Numbered from the stretch's first letter, positions 8,720-17,104 are shown. The stretch is DNA of 58,779 nt from CALXQW01 sp031553045 (GCA_031553045.1 JAVBLZ010000007.1:1-58779), one strand, 5' to 3'. The notes: a model not told the origin generated them from the letters alone. Program-made: numbers and translations.

Positions 8720-10924
8720 TTACTTTCTGCGTCTGTAAGCCACAAAACCCAAAGCAAGTATGCCAAATATTGCGGCATAAGTTGCAGGCTCAGGAATTGC
8801 CGTAAATGTTACCTTTATGCCGTCGGCATTCATTGCGAATACCGCCTTCAAGTCTGCCCTGCCTGAGGTGAACTCATAATCAAAATCGTTCTCACCGAAA
8901 TTTGTAGAGTGTTTTTCATCCCAAGAAAAAAGGTCGTAAGCATGATCTTCAAGAAGATTTACATCATCAAAAATAAAGGTATATACGCCGCCCGCAACTT
9001 TTGAAAGCACGATTTCGCCGTCAGCCAAGGGATCTGCAATATTTGCGCCCAAAAGTATGGCCTTGTCATTGTTTGCGCCGTTTATGTTAACCAAAAGAGA
9101 ACCGGACGACCATGTTAAAGTTGTAGCCGTCATAGTTGCTATTGTTGCAGTTTTGGACGAACCGTGCGCAGACAATACGCCGCCCTTCAATGCTATCTGG
9201 CTTACGCCGTAAATATTCTTCATGGAAGCATCCGTATAACCGCCGCCTTCCGCACGCAGATAAAGAGTTCCATCTTCAACGGTTATAGTGCCGCGCAGAT
9301 GATTGTTGCCCAGCAAATATTGCGCACCTGCGCCCTTTTTGGTAACATTCAACTTTGCGCCGCCAAGCGTGCCCAAGCCCGTAAGTGTTGTGCCGTTGCT
9401 CATGTCATGAACACGCCCAACTGAAATATATTCTTCATCTTCGGCGACGTTTATAATCAAATTTGTATCGCCCTTTGTGCTGCCCGGACCGTAGCTGGTT
9501 GTAACCCTGCTGCCCGTATTTGCCTGTGTCAAGCCGCCAATGGTGATAGTCTTTGCACTTGTTACGCTGTCTGTATCAAAATTTACAACAGAAGTTGCCG
9601 TGCTCATCGTAAGAACGCCTTTAACTTCCATGCTATGCTTCGTCAACTTAAAGCTTGTAGTACCCGCACCCAAAGACAGATTTTTTGAAAATTCCACAGT
9701 GGGTGAATTGAAAGTATAAATTGCCGCCGCAGTTGTGGTAACATCTTTTTCAAATTTCACGGAATTTGAACCTGTCAAATTGAATGCCGTACCAGACCCC
9801 AAACTAAGTGCGTTTGAAAATAAAACGTCTCTACCGTTTGAAGTAAAAGTTTTAATGCCAGTAGCGGTAAAATCAACTATTGTGATTTTGCCCGTGGAAG
9901 CAATAGATATGCCGCCAGCAGTACTGCCCTCAGCAGCAGCACTACTGGTTACGCTGCCTACATATACGTCTGAAACTGTGTCTATTGTCAAAGAGGCGTT
10001 TAGCACATCCGCATTTAACGTAGCTATTTTAACAGGTGCTGAACCCGCAACAGCCCCTTGGGTTGCGCTTGTGTACAAATTCAAATTAGAAGCCGCAGTG
10101 CCTTTCGCATTTACTTTGTCCAAATCTATATAACCTGTTTGCAACTGTTTGGCGTTTGTCTTATTAAAAGAATAGGATAGTGTGGCGTTACTGCCCATAT
10201 TGAGAGATTTACCCGTAGCCATTACAAAGTTTGGGGACACAAAATTAGTCATATCCACATGGGTGTTGTCTTTTTCGCTGCCAATTAAAAATGAACCGTT
10301 AGACACGCTTATGTCGCCAGATATATTCAACGCCAAAGTGCTTATTTCGAGAATTGTAGTTGGGGCGGCGGCGGCATTTGCGCCAGCAATTATGATGTCT
10401 TTAACGTCAACATCGCTTAAAAATATCCTACCCGATTGCCTTGTGCCAATGTACAAAGCGCCCGCCGTTACATTGATAGAATCAGTAACCTTGAGTTTGG
10501 TGTTATATATGGTTGATCTATCTACGCTTCTGATTATCGTTGAAGACCCCGCCAAGTCTGAATTTATATAGCAAGCCTGGGTAATTTTTTCTAGAGTAAG
10601 AGTTGATGCGCTAGATGAGGAATAAAGCTGCATATATGAAGCAGACCGAGACGCAGTACTGTCATTGATAAATTCTTTGGCGGTAAAGCTTGCGCCCCAA
10701 TCCATCATAACTGCGGCATTGGTAGATACGTTCATCCGCTTGATGATGTCATTAGCCCCAGGTGCTACGCTAGCGGCGGAGTATGTGGTTGACGCCGTAC
10801 TCCAATGTGCGGCAGTAGCCATGGCGCCTTGACCGGTTGCAACAGAAGGCCCCTGCCAGTAATAAGTATCTGCAAACACAGACGCACTAAAAATAAGCGT
10901 TACAAAAATTGCTAACTTTTTCAT
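8720..10924 (-). CDS. PEP-CTERM sorted, beta-helix-like exported protein
   Basis: Translation from the ATG at 10922-10924 gives 734 residues with a clean signal peptide (MKKLAIFVTLIFSASVFA, then DTYYW); the frame is open a further 20 codons upstream, but that would bury the signal. The mature N-terminus TYYWQG..A..HWS matches the YYW-G-A-NW opening of verrucomicrobial autotransporter-repeat-like proteins. The body is Ser/Thr/Ala/Gly-rich with repeating strand patterns (ITVEDGTLYL, LTGLGTLGG). The C-terminus is a PEP-CTERM signal: IPEPATYAAIFGILALGF, then VAYRRRK. Family knowledge predicts export, processing by an exosortase (none in this window) and surface or matrix deposition. It shares the tail and the GRVHDM motif with the next gene upstream. 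Confidence 0.88.
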   Translation of the reverse strand: MKKLAIFVTLIFSASVFADTYYWQGPSVATGQGAMATAAHWSTASTTYSAASVAPGANDIIKRMNVSTNAAVMMDWGASFTAKEFINDSTASRSASYMQLYSSSSASTLTLEKITQACYINSDLAGSSTIIRSVDRSTIYNTKLKVTDSINVTAGALYIGTRQSGRIFLSDVDVKDIIIAGANAAAAPTTILEISTLALNISGDISVSNGSFLIGSEKDNTHVDMTNFVSPNFVMATGKSLNMGSNATLSYSFNKTNAKQLQTGYIDLDKVNAKGTAASNLNLYTSATQGAVAGSAPVKIATLNADVLNASLTIDTVSDVYVGSVTSSAAAEGSTAGGISIASTGKITIVDFTATGIKTFTSNGRDVLFSNALSLGSGTAFNLTGSNSVKFEKDVTTTAAAIYTFNSPTVEFSKNLSLGAGTTSFKLTKHSMEVKGVLTMSTATSVVNFDTDSVTSAKTITIGGLTQANTGSRVTTSYGPGSTKGDTNLIINVAEDEEYISVGRVHDMSNGTTLTGLGTLGGAKLNVTKKGAGAQYLLGNNHLRGTITVEDGTLYLRAEGGGYTDASMKNIYGVSQIALKGGVLSAHGSSKTATIATMTATTLTWSSGSLLVNINGANNDKAILLGANIADPLADGEIVLSKVAGGVYTFIFDDVNLLEDHAYDLFSWDEKHSTNFGENDFDYEFTSGRADLKAVFAMNADGIKVTFTAIPEPATYAAIFGILALGFVAYRRRK

Positions 10925-10982
10925 AATTTTGCTGTTAACAGTAGAGATATTTTTCTTTTTGGCAAGACTTTTTATATGGCAC

Positions 10983-11010
10983 AAAAAACCCGTCGTTTTT
11001 AAGCGACAGG
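10983..11010 (-). terminator. rho-independent terminator of the second PEP-CTERM gene
   Basis: On the minus strand a CCTGTCG / CGACGGG stem (arms 11004-11010 and 10989-10995) is followed at once by six T. It lies 30 bases beyond the stop at 11041 and upstream of the other PEP-CTERM gene, so the two are probably transcribed separately. Confidence 0.8.
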
Positions 11011-11040
11011 CTCTTATAAAAATAAAATTAAGATTAAATC

Positions 11041-12876
11041 TTATTTAGATTTGCGTCTGTAAGCCGCAAAACCCAAGGCAAGTATGCCAAATATTGCGGC
11101 ATAGGTTGAAGGCTCAGGAATTGCTGTAAACATTATAGAAAGCTTGCCCGCCTCCTGAGTGAATTTTGCGGTGAAATCACCGTCAAATTCTGCGGAAAAA
11201 TCACTCTCATTAAAGGTTGTGTTGCCGTTCCATGAAACGAGATCGAAACTTTTACCGCCCAAATCTACATCGTCCAAGCAAGTGAAGATGAATTTGTGTT
11301 GCGTGCCCGTGCCCGTAAAGTCCCCGCTAAGTTCAATTTTATCGCAGACGGTTTTAGACAAATCAAAAAGCATTACGCCAGCAGACCAATCCAAATTTAT
11401 AGCCTTGATTATGCCCGCTTCAGGAACAACATTTGACGCCGTTGCCGCACCGCAAGCGCCAAAGAAGCCGCCTTCTAAAGAGACATCTGCAAAATACCAG
11501 ACATCCCCACCGCCCTTTGCGTTATTGCTAGATAAGAATAATGTACCATTTTTGACGGTAGTTACACCCCTAATATAATTTTGACCTGCAAAATATTGCG
11601 TGTAACCTGCGGCGTCCATAGTTATAGAAAGTTTAGAAGTCGTACTTTCCGCAATGTTTTTAGCGGTTTCTGCCATGTCATGCACTCTGCCGGAATATTT
11701 GAATACGCTGCCCGCCGCCCCCGTGCCTTTGATAAGAAGTTCTATATTTTTCATGTTAGCGGTACTGTAATCAGTTGCCAACCTGTTGGCGTTAGATGCG
11801 CTTGATGCGCCGCCGTTGACCCCGCCAACTTCATAGACTGCGGCTTTGCCCGTAGTAGCGCCAAAAATCAAGGCGTTCCCACCCGTACCTTTTTCAACAG
11901 TGCCCCGCACAATCATCTTGCCTGAAGCTACGGAGAGCGTAACGGCAGTGGAGGAATCGGTAGCACTAAGGTTACCGGTGATAGTGGCTGTTGTATTTGA
12001 ATTTGTGTTAAACTTTGCCCCGCGCAAAAATGTGGCGCTTGCAATGCTTGCGGTTGTTCCGAATACTGAATTGTTTAAGTTAAATGTTGCCGATGTGCCA
12101 AGAGACAAGGCGGAATCTATAACAACATCAGTGGAAGACGCCAAGGTTACCGATGCAGAATCGTTAATTTTTAGCGTTGAAGCGGCATTGGAAAAATGAG
12201 TGATATTGCCTTCACCCGCAGTATTTGTTAAGCTAATAGTAGAGCTGCCCAAGGTTACATCGCCAGTAAATTTTGTGCCCGTTTCAGAGTAAACGGCTAA
12301 AGTTGTACCGCCAGCCATTGTGAGTTTGCCAATTTCAGGCACAACCTTGTATGAGGTTGAGCCAAGCTCCATACCTTTTTGCAATATTTCCACCTCGGCA
12401 ATTTTTAACACCAAAAAGGCTGCGCCTGAACCTCTCCTCAGCCGCATTGATATAGTTGCGCTATCTTGAACCATCTTGGCTATGTTGACAACCCTATCTG
12501 TTAGCGTAGAGCCACCTGTCATAAAAAGCTCCCACGTGGTGCTAGTGGGCGAATATTTTAAATTTTCACGGGTAGAGTTGTTAACGATTTGGTTTACATA
12601 GCTCTCTCCCGCAAGCGCAGTGCCAAGAGAGGTCTGATACCAAATCTCAGGAAAGGCGGTTGTGTCTGAATTGAGATACACGCTTAAGGCTTTTGTCTTA
12701 TTTGTTTCATTCACAGCAGCAAACGCTGCCGTAGCGCCAGAGGCCTCATCGGGCGTGCGCCAGTTGCTCGCAGAATTACTGTTGCCGGAAGCGCCGCTCC
12801 AATAATAGTCATATTGGGCTGAAAATGCGGAGGCTGCAAAGAGCAAGCCTGCTAAAAATATAATGGGGGATTTCAT
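11041..12876 (-). CDS. PEP-CTERM sorted, beta-helix-like exported protein
   Basis: The ATG at 12874-12876 gives 611 residues and a good signal peptide (MKSPIIFLAGLLFAASAFSA, then QYDYYW); the frame stays open 22 codons further upstream, but that start is unlikely. The mature start YYWSGASGNS..ASNW is the usual opening of verrucomicrobial autotransporter-associated-repeat proteins. Low-complexity Ser/Thr/Gly strands follow, then KNGTLFLSSNN and a C-terminal IPEPSTYAAIFGILALGF AAYRRKSK PEP-CTERM signal. It is paralogous to the gene at 8720-10924 (shared GRVHDM motif, tail and overall order), but the bodies differ strongly. Probable surface or extracellular-matrix protein; its ligand is unknown. 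It is divergent from gap, with about 170 bases between starts. Confidence 0.88.
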   Translation of the reverse strand: MKSPIIFLAGLLFAASAFSAQYDYYWSGASGNSNSASNWRTPDEASGATAAFAAVNETNKTKALSVYLNSDTTAFPEIWYQTSLGTALAGESYVNQIVNNSTRENLKYSPTSTTWELFMTGGSTLTDRVVNIAKMVQDSATISMRLRRGSGAAFLVLKIAEVEILQKGMELGSTSYKVVPEIGKLTMAGGTTLAVYSETGTKFTGDVTLGSSTISLTNTAGEGNITHFSNAASTLKINDSASVTLASSTDVVIDSALSLGTSATFNLNNSVFGTTASIASATFLRGAKFNTNSNTTATITGNLSATDSSTAVTLSVASGKMIVRGTVEKGTGGNALIFGATTGKAAVYEVGGVNGGASSASNANRLATDYSTANMKNIELLIKGTGAAGSVFKYSGRVHDMAETAKNIAESTTSKLSITMDAAGYTQYFAGQNYIRGVTTVKNGTLFLSSNNAKGGGDVWYFADVSLEGGFFGACGAATASNVVPEAGIIKAINLDWSAGVMLFDLSKTVCDKIELSGDFTGTGTQHKFIFTCLDDVDLGGKSFDLVSWNGNTTFNESDFSAEFDGDFTAKFTQEAGKLSIMFTAIPEPSTYAAIFGILALGFAAYRRKSK

Positions 12877-13047
12877 GAATATTTGGAGTAGATTAAGAAT
12901 TATGTTTATAGAAAGTATCGATTTCCCATTTTTGGTCAACACTTTTTTTGTCTGTAAATTTAAAAAAAGCTTGCAATTTGAAGGGCTTAGAATTTCATTT
13001 TGAGGCTTTACAAAAATTTTAATCCAAACAAAGAAAGAATAATAAAA

Positions 13048-14076
13048 ATGGCAATCAAAGTAGGCATTAACGGTTTCGGCCGCATTGGCAGACTAGTATT
13101 CAGAGCGATTGTTGATAAGGGCCTCTTCGGCAAAGATGTTGAAGTTGTCGCTATCAATGACCTTGTACCCGCAGACAATCTTGCATATCTGCTCAAGTAC
13201 GATTCAATACAGGGCAGATTTAACGGCACTGTTGAAGCAAAGGGCGAAGACGCTATCATAGTTAACGGCAAGACGGTTAAAACACTTCAGGTAAAAGAAG
13301 GTCCTGCAGCTCTCCCATGGAAGGATTTGGGCGTGGATATCGTTATAGAATCAACAGGCTTGTTTGTTGAAGACAAATCCGCCGCAGGCCACATTGCAGC
13401 AGGCGCAAAGAAAGTTATCATTTCTGCACCCGCAAAGGGCGACGGCGTTAAGACCGTTGTTATCGGCGTAAATGACGAAACTTTGACAGCCAATGACAAT
13501 ATCGTTTCCAACGCAAGCTGCACAACAAACTGCTTGGCGCCTATCACCAAGGTTGTTTTGGAAAACTTCGGCATTGTTGAAGGTTTGATGACCACAGTAC
13601 ACAGCTACACCGCCACTCAGAAAACTGTTGACGGCCCATCACGCAAAGACTGGAAAGGCGGCCGTTCGGCAGCTATCAATATCATCCCATCCACTACGGG
13701 CGCTGCCAAGGCTGTTGCATTGGTTCTTCCTGCTGTTAAGGGCAAGCTCACAGGCATGGCTTTCCGCGTGCCAACCCCTACGGTCAGCGTTGTTGACCTC
13801 ACGGTAAAGACAGAAAAAGCCACAACTTATGAAGAAATCTGCGCCAAGATGAAGGCGGCTTCTGAAAGCGGCTCTTTGAAGGGCATTCTCGGCTATACGG
13901 ACGAAGAAGTTGTAAGCTCAGACTTTATCCACGATACACGCAGCTCTATTTTTGACGCAACAAGCGGCATAGGTCTTAACGGCACATTCTTCAAGCTTGT
14001 AAGCTGGTACGACAATGAATGGGGTTACTCAAATCGTTGCGCAGAATTGGTGCTCAAATTGGGCAAATTCCTCTAA
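13048..14076 (+). CDS. gap: glyceraldehyde-3-phosphate dehydrogenase, type I
   Basis: A 342-residue NAD-dependent enzyme that converts glyceraldehyde 3-phosphate to 1,3-bisphosphoglycerate. The start MAIKVGINGFGRIGRLVF is the canonical N-terminus with the Rossmann motif; the open frame runs 16 codons further upstream, but that extension does not belong to the family. The catalytic cysteine is C158 in ASCTTNCLAP. SYTATQKTVDGPSRKDWKGGR and the C-terminal WYDNEWGYSNR are also conserved. It is the first gene of a gap-pgk-tpiA cluster on the plus strand and is followed by a hairpin, so partial termination before pgk is likely. Confidence 0.97.
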   Translation: MAIKVGINGFGRIGRLVFRAIVDKGLFGKDVEVVAINDLVPADNLAYLLKYDSIQGRFNGTVEAKGEDAIIVNGKTVKTLQVKEGPAALPWKDLGVDIVIESTGLFVEDKSAAGHIAAGAKKVIISAPAKGDGVKTVVIGVNDETLTANDNIVSNASCTTNCLAPITKVVLENFGIVEGLMTTVHSYTATQKTVDGPSRKDWKGGRSAAINIIPSTTGAAKAVALVLPAVKGKLTGMAFRVPTPTVSVVDLTVKTEKATTYEEICAKMKAASESGSLKGILGYTDEEVVSSDFIHDTRSSIFDATSGIGLNGTFFKLVSWYDNEWGYSNRCAELVLKLGKFL

Positions 14077-14102
14077 TTCTAAAGGTTTAACCTAATTTCT
14101 CT

Positions 14103-14148
14103 AAGGGCGCGCAAGGTCGGAATCATCCTTCCGAGTGCGCCCTTTTAG
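14103..14148 (+). terminator. hairpin between gap and pgk (terminator or attenuating stem)
   Basis: AAGGGCGC (14103-14110) pairs with GCGCCCTT (14137-14144), with an inner CGGAA/TTCCG stem, and is followed by TTAGATTTT. The T-tract is interrupted, so read-through into pgk is plausible. It may set the gap to pgk transcript ratio. Confidence 0.65.
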
Positions 14149-14171
14149 ATTTTATAACACACATCAAAAAA

Positions 14172-15386
14172 ATGGCGAAAATCAAGACAATTAAAGATGT
14201 CAATCTAAAGGGCAAAAATGTGTTTGTCCGTGTTGACTTCAACGTCCCCTTTGATTCTCAGGGGCAAATCAGCGATGACACACGCATAGTAGGTGCATTG
14301 CCCACAATTAAGCATTTGCTTGAACAAGGCGCAAGAGTGATACTCACCAGCCACTTGGGTCGTCCTAAGAGCAAGGCGGACACGCAATTTTCTTTGGCTC
14401 CCGTGGCAAAAGCTTTGTCTGAAAAGCTCGGTAAAAACGTCATTTTTGTTGACGATTGCGTAGGTGAAAAAGTTTCCGCAATATGCTCAAAACTCAATGA
14501 TGGCGACATAGTCTTGCTTGAAAACTCACGTTTTTACTCTGAAGAAAAGAAAAATGACCCTGAGTTTGCAAAGAAACTCGCCTTAGACACACACGCAGAA
14601 GCCTATGTGAACGACGCTTTTGGCACTGCACACAGGGCGCACGCAACAACGGCGGGCGTAGCGGCATTTTTGCCGATAAAAGTTGCAGGCTTTTTGATGG
14701 AAAAAGAGCTGGAATTTTTGGGCTCTAAAACTGAAACACCCGCACGTCCCTTCACCGTAATTTTGGGCGGCGCAAAAGTTTCAGACAAAATCACCGTAAT
14801 AGATACACTTCTCGACAAATGTGATTCTATGTTAATCGGCGGCGCAATGGCTTACACATTTGCATTGGCTTTGGGTAAAAAGACTGGCGCAAGCCTCGTT
14901 GAAGCCGACAAAGTTGATTTGGCAAAGAGCGCAATAGAAAAAGCGCAGAAAAAGGGCGTAAAGCTCCTTTTGCCTACGGACAACAACTGCACCGATATGC
15001 TTGATTTTGCAAACGCAAAAATCGGCGCTCTTAAAGTTATGTCTGAAATTGAAGACGGCTGGCAGGGCGTAGATATTGGACCAAAAACTCTTGAGGCTTA
15101 TAAGAATGAAGTTCTGAATTCCAAGACAATCCTTTGGAACGGGCCCATGGGCGTATTTGAAATTAAAGAATGTGCCCAAGGCACTTTTGCCGTTGCAGAA
15201 GCTGTTGCGGAAGCCACACAAAAGAACGGCGCAATCTCTATCATAGGCGGCGGAGACTCTGTCAAGGCTGTCAAGAAAAGCGGTTGCTCAAACAAAGTAA
15301 CATTTATATCCACAGGCGGCGGCGCAAGTCTGGAATTTCTTGAAGGTAAAGAAATGCCCGGCGTTGCTGCTTTGGAGACAATATAA
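14172..15386 (+). CDS. pgk: phosphoglycerate kinase
   Basis: A 404-residue enzyme that transfers phosphate from 1,3-bisphosphoglycerate to ADP. Family motifs in order: KNVFVRVDFNVP near the N-terminus, the substrate-binding LTSHLGRPK, LLENSRFYSEEK, ILGGAKVSDKI, the hinge LWNGPMGVFE, and the C-terminal IIGGGDSVKAVKKSG and STGGGASLEFLEGK. The length is normal. No clear Shine-Dalgarno site precedes it (A-rich leader). Its last 12 codons plus downstream sequence are duplicated just after the stop (15346-15552). Confidence 0.97.
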   Translation: MAKIKTIKDVNLKGKNVFVRVDFNVPFDSQGQISDDTRIVGALPTIKHLLEQGARVILTSHLGRPKSKADTQFSLAPVAKALSEKLGKNVIFVDDCVGEKVSAICSKLNDGDIVLLENSRFYSEEKKNDPEFAKKLALDTHAEAYVNDAFGTAHRAHATTAGVAAFLPIKVAGFLMEKELEFLGSKTETPARPFTVILGGAKVSDKITVIDTLLDKCDSMLIGGAMAYTFALALGKKTGASLVEADKVDLAKSAIEKAQKKGVKLLLPTDNNCTDMLDFANAKIGALKVMSEIEDGWQGVDIGPKTLEAYKNEVLNSKTILWNGPMGVFEIKECAQGTFAVAEAVAEATQKNGAISIIGGGDSVKAVKKSGCSNKVTFISTGGGASLEFLEGKEMPGVAALETI

Positions 15387-15552
15387 TTTGGCGGCAATAT
15401 AGGGCAATTTGTTTAATGTGTAAAGGAAATGCCTGCTTTGTCAGGCAATTTACGCAGTAAAGAAATGCCCGGTGTTGCAGCTTTAGAGACAATATAATTT
15501 GGCAATAATGCAGGGTAATTTTCATGCTAAATGGAAATGCCCAGCAGTGTAA
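15346..15552 (+). repeat. tandem duplication of the pgk 3' end (period 111 bp)
   Basis: The segment starting GTAAAGAAATGCCCGG at 15346 recurs at 15457. It covers the codons for KEMPGVAALETI, the stop, and about 50 further bases (ATATAATTTGGC onward), with roughly 10-15% divergence. The second copy therefore holds a ghost pgk C-terminus that cannot be expressed as part of the enzyme. A small TGCCTG/CAGGCA hairpin lies between the copies at about 15430-15447. Confidence 0.85.
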
Positions 15553-15566
15553 TTTAACAATAAAAT

Positions 15567-15571
15567 AAGGA
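15567..15571 (+). promoter_or_regulatory. ribosome binding site of tpiA
   Basis: AAGGA lies 6 bases before the ATG at 15578. It is one of the few convincing Shine-Dalgarno sites in the window and fixes the tpiA start. Confidence 0.7.
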
Positions 15572-15577
15572 ATTAAA

Positions 15578-16339
15578 ATGGCACGTAGATACTTAATAGC
15601 AGGTAATTGGAAAATGAACAAAACCTCCTCCCAGGCTAAAGCCTTGGCGGCTATGGTTGTGCAAAACGTAAGCGGAGTTGACAATGTTGACATTGCAATT
15701 TGTCCGGCTTTCACAGCACTAGACACAGTCAAGAACGTTATTGCAGGCACAAATGTTTTGCTTGGCGCACAAAATTTGCACACTGAAGCAAGCGGAGCGT
15801 ACACCGGCGAAGTAAGCGCAGATATGCTCTTGGATAGCGGTTGCACATACGTAATCGTAGGCCACAGCGAAAGGCGCGAATACTTTTCTGAATCAGATAA
15901 GATCGTCAATAAAAAGGTGATAGCGGCAATAGTTGCAGGCTTAAAACCAATTCTTTGCGTCGGCGAAACCCTTGAACAGCGCGAAAAAGGCGTAACAATG
16001 GACGTCATCAGAACGCAGGTTGTTGAAGCTTTGCAGGGCGTATGCCCAATAGGCATCAAGAGCGTTGTTATTGCTTACGAACCCGTATGGGCAATAGGCA
16101 CAGGCAAGACAGCCACACCTGAAATGGCACAAGAAGTGCACGCAGGCATACGCAAAATCTTGGCTGAAAAATATGGCGACGGCGCAGAAAATATCCAGAT
16201 ACTCTACGGCGGCTCTATGAAGCCCGAAAACGCAGCAGAACTCTTGGCGCAAAAAGATATAGACGGCGGTTTAATCGGCGGCGCAGCGCTCAACGGCGTG
16301 AGCTTCACAGCCCTCATAAACGCAGCCTCCGAAAAGTAA
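15578..16339 (+). CDS. tpiA: triosephosphate isomerase
   Basis: A 253-residue TIM-barrel enzyme that interconverts dihydroxyacetone phosphate and glyceraldehyde 3-phosphate. Visible motifs are AGNWKMNK (Asn and Lys of the active site), YVIVGHSERR with catalytic H96, AYEPVWAIGTGK with catalytic E168 and the flexible loop 6, and ILYGGSMKPENAAEL and GGLIGGAAL for phosphate binding. The length is normal. It is the last gene of the gap-pgk-tpiA cluster, with its own Shine-Dalgarno site and a strong terminator 25 bases past the stop. Confidence 0.97.
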   Translation: MARRYLIAGNWKMNKTSSQAKALAAMVVQNVSGVDNVDIAICPAFTALDTVKNVIAGTNVLLGAQNLHTEASGAYTGEVSADMLLDSGCTYVIVGHSERREYFSESDKIVNKKVIAAIVAGLKPILCVGETLEQREKGVTMDVIRTQVVEALQGVCPIGIKSVVIAYEPVWAIGTGKTATPEMAQEVHAGIRKILAEKYGDGAENIQILYGGSMKPENAAELLAQKDIDGGLIGGAALNGVSFTALINAASEK

Positions 16340-16364
16340 AAGACCGGAATAAATGAACTGAGCA

Positions 16365-16393
16365 GGGATTATCTTTTTGATAGTCCCTTTTTT
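16365..16393 (+). terminator. rho-independent terminator of tpiA
   Basis: GGGATTATC (16365-16373) pairs with GATAGTCCC (16379-16387) and is followed by six T. It is nested inside a perfect 15-base inverted repeat (16346-16360 with 16411-16425, GGAATAAATGAACTG), so a larger fold encloses it. Confidence 0.9.
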
Positions 16394-16473
16394 ATTGGAT
16401 TTAGATTGCCCAGTTCATTTATTCCTCTCGGCTCTAGCCTTAGATGCTGCGGGCTTCAGGCTGCGGGCACGTA
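16379..16473. repeat. ~95-bp direct repeat, copy 1
   Basis: Runs from the right arm of the tpiA terminator (GATAGTCCCTTTT) through CAGTTCATTTATTCCTC and GCTCTAGCCTTAGATGCTGC to GGGCACGTAC. A second copy is at 17009-17104. The stretch between them contains most of the left repeat block. Confidence 0.85.
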
Positions 16474-16494
16474 CTTATGTACGCTTCCTTGCCC
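16465..16494. repeat. hairpin with GTAC apex
   Basis: GGGCA (16465-16469) pairs with TGCCC (16490-16494) around an inner CGTAC-TTAT-GTACG stem. The apex resembles the apical stems of the larger palindromes nearby. In the second direct-repeat copy (about 17094-17104) the right half is lost. Confidence 0.6.
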
Positions 16495-16548
16495 TCACTT
16501 TAACAAATAATTTTGAGTATAGATAAACCAATTTATTTATTTTCTAGA

Positions 16549-16590
16549 CACTAGGCTGACTGTGCCGCAAGGCACAGCATCAAAAAAAAG
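16549..16590. repeat. ACTAGGCTGACTG hairpin module, copy 1
   Basis: CACTAGGCTGA is followed by a 7-bp stem CTGTGCC/GGCACAG with a GCAA loop (16560-16577), then AGCATCAAAAAAAAGCG. Copies at 18068 and 58369 keep the flanks but change the loop and one base pair. Confidence 0.8.
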
Positions 16591-16627
16591 CGTACACTTT
16601 AATTTCTTAAGCGTGCGCTTAAAATTA

Positions 16628-16740
16628 CTACCCTACTTTAATAAACCTACTTTTAACTATTAAAGTAAGGTTTGGAAGTATACTCTGACTTTAACACAAA
16701 ACCTCACTTACCCAATTAAAGAAACTTTTGGAAGCACCAC
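16628..16740. repeat. array of small palindromes (TTAAAG / CTTTAA type), block 1
   Basis: Two or more degenerate units. Each has a CTTTAA-containing left arm, a TTAAAG right arm, then TTTTGGAAGCA or GGTTTGGAAGTA and a short spacer ending CTTTAA. Well-kept units elsewhere fold as AAAAC..ACTTTAA / TTAAAGT..GTTTT. The array leads directly into the large palindrome at 16752. Confidence 0.65.
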
Positions 16741-16751
16741 ACACACTTTAA

Positions 16752-16882
16752 CGTTTTGGCGGTACGGTTTGGATGAAGAACAAGGCACAAGGGTGTGAGG
16801 CGGTGGGAGTGTACTGAACGTACACGACCAGTGCCGAAATGCCCGCAGCAACGCAGTTATTCGCCAAACAAGTCTGCCAAAA
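16752..16882. repeat. ~130-bp nested palindrome, unit A
   Basis: Outer arms GTTTTGGCGG and CTGCCAAAA, then GTTTGGATGAA and TTCGCCAAAC, then GGCA/TGCC and GGC..TGG / CCA..GCC, capped by GTGTAC-TGAAC-GTACAC. The whole segment is an imperfect inverted repeat with no coding capacity that I would trust. It has relatives at 18321, 18511, 18697, 58569 and 58747. Confidence 0.8.
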
Positions 16883-16884
16883 TA

Positions 16885-17005
16885 GGCGCATCAAAATGCG
16901 ACTCAGGCGAGTATTGTGAAGTGAAGCTGGATGAGGATTGTAGCAGCGCTACATTCTCAGTCAGATTCACGAAGCAAACGGAGTATCAACCGCCGTTCAT
17001 GCGCC
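16885..17005. repeat. second, unrelated ~120-bp palindrome
   Basis: GGCGCAT (16885-16891) pairs with ATGCGCC (16999-17005). Inner arms GTGAA/TTCAC enclose a perfect apical hairpin TGTAGC-AGC-GCTACA (16939-16953). The overall shape is like the 130-bp family but the sequence is different. Only one copy is in the window. Confidence 0.65.
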
Positions 17006-17008
17006 CAG

Positions 17009-17104
17009 ATAGTCCCTTTTTATTTGATTTAGGATTGCCCAGTTCATTTATTCCTCTTAAGCTCTAGCCTTAGATGCTGCGGAATTCGGGGCGGGCACGT
17101 ACAT
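17009..17104. repeat. ~95-bp direct repeat, copy 2
   Basis: Matches 16379-16473 with small changes: GATAGTCCC, CAGTTCATTTATTCCTC and CTAGCCTTAGATGCTGCGG are shared, and the copy decays after GGGCACGTACA. It begins inside what would be the right arm of a terminator but lacks the left arm, so it is a fragment created by duplication. Confidence 0.8.

Noticed and set aside
15304..16059. 251-residue minus-strand frame opposite pgk and tpiA
   Set aside because: It lies antisense to two certain genes, has no recognisable domain, and part of it comes from the duplicated pgk tail.
16549..16590. Simple rho-independent terminator reading of the ACTAGGCTGACTG hairpin
   Set aside because: The A-run follows the stem on the plus strand, so on the minus strand the T-run precedes it; neither orientation has a stem followed by T.
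16795..17067. 90-residue plus-strand frame in the repeat block
   Set aside because: It runs through two palindromes and a direct repeat, with Arg/Pro/Ser-rich composition and no start signal.
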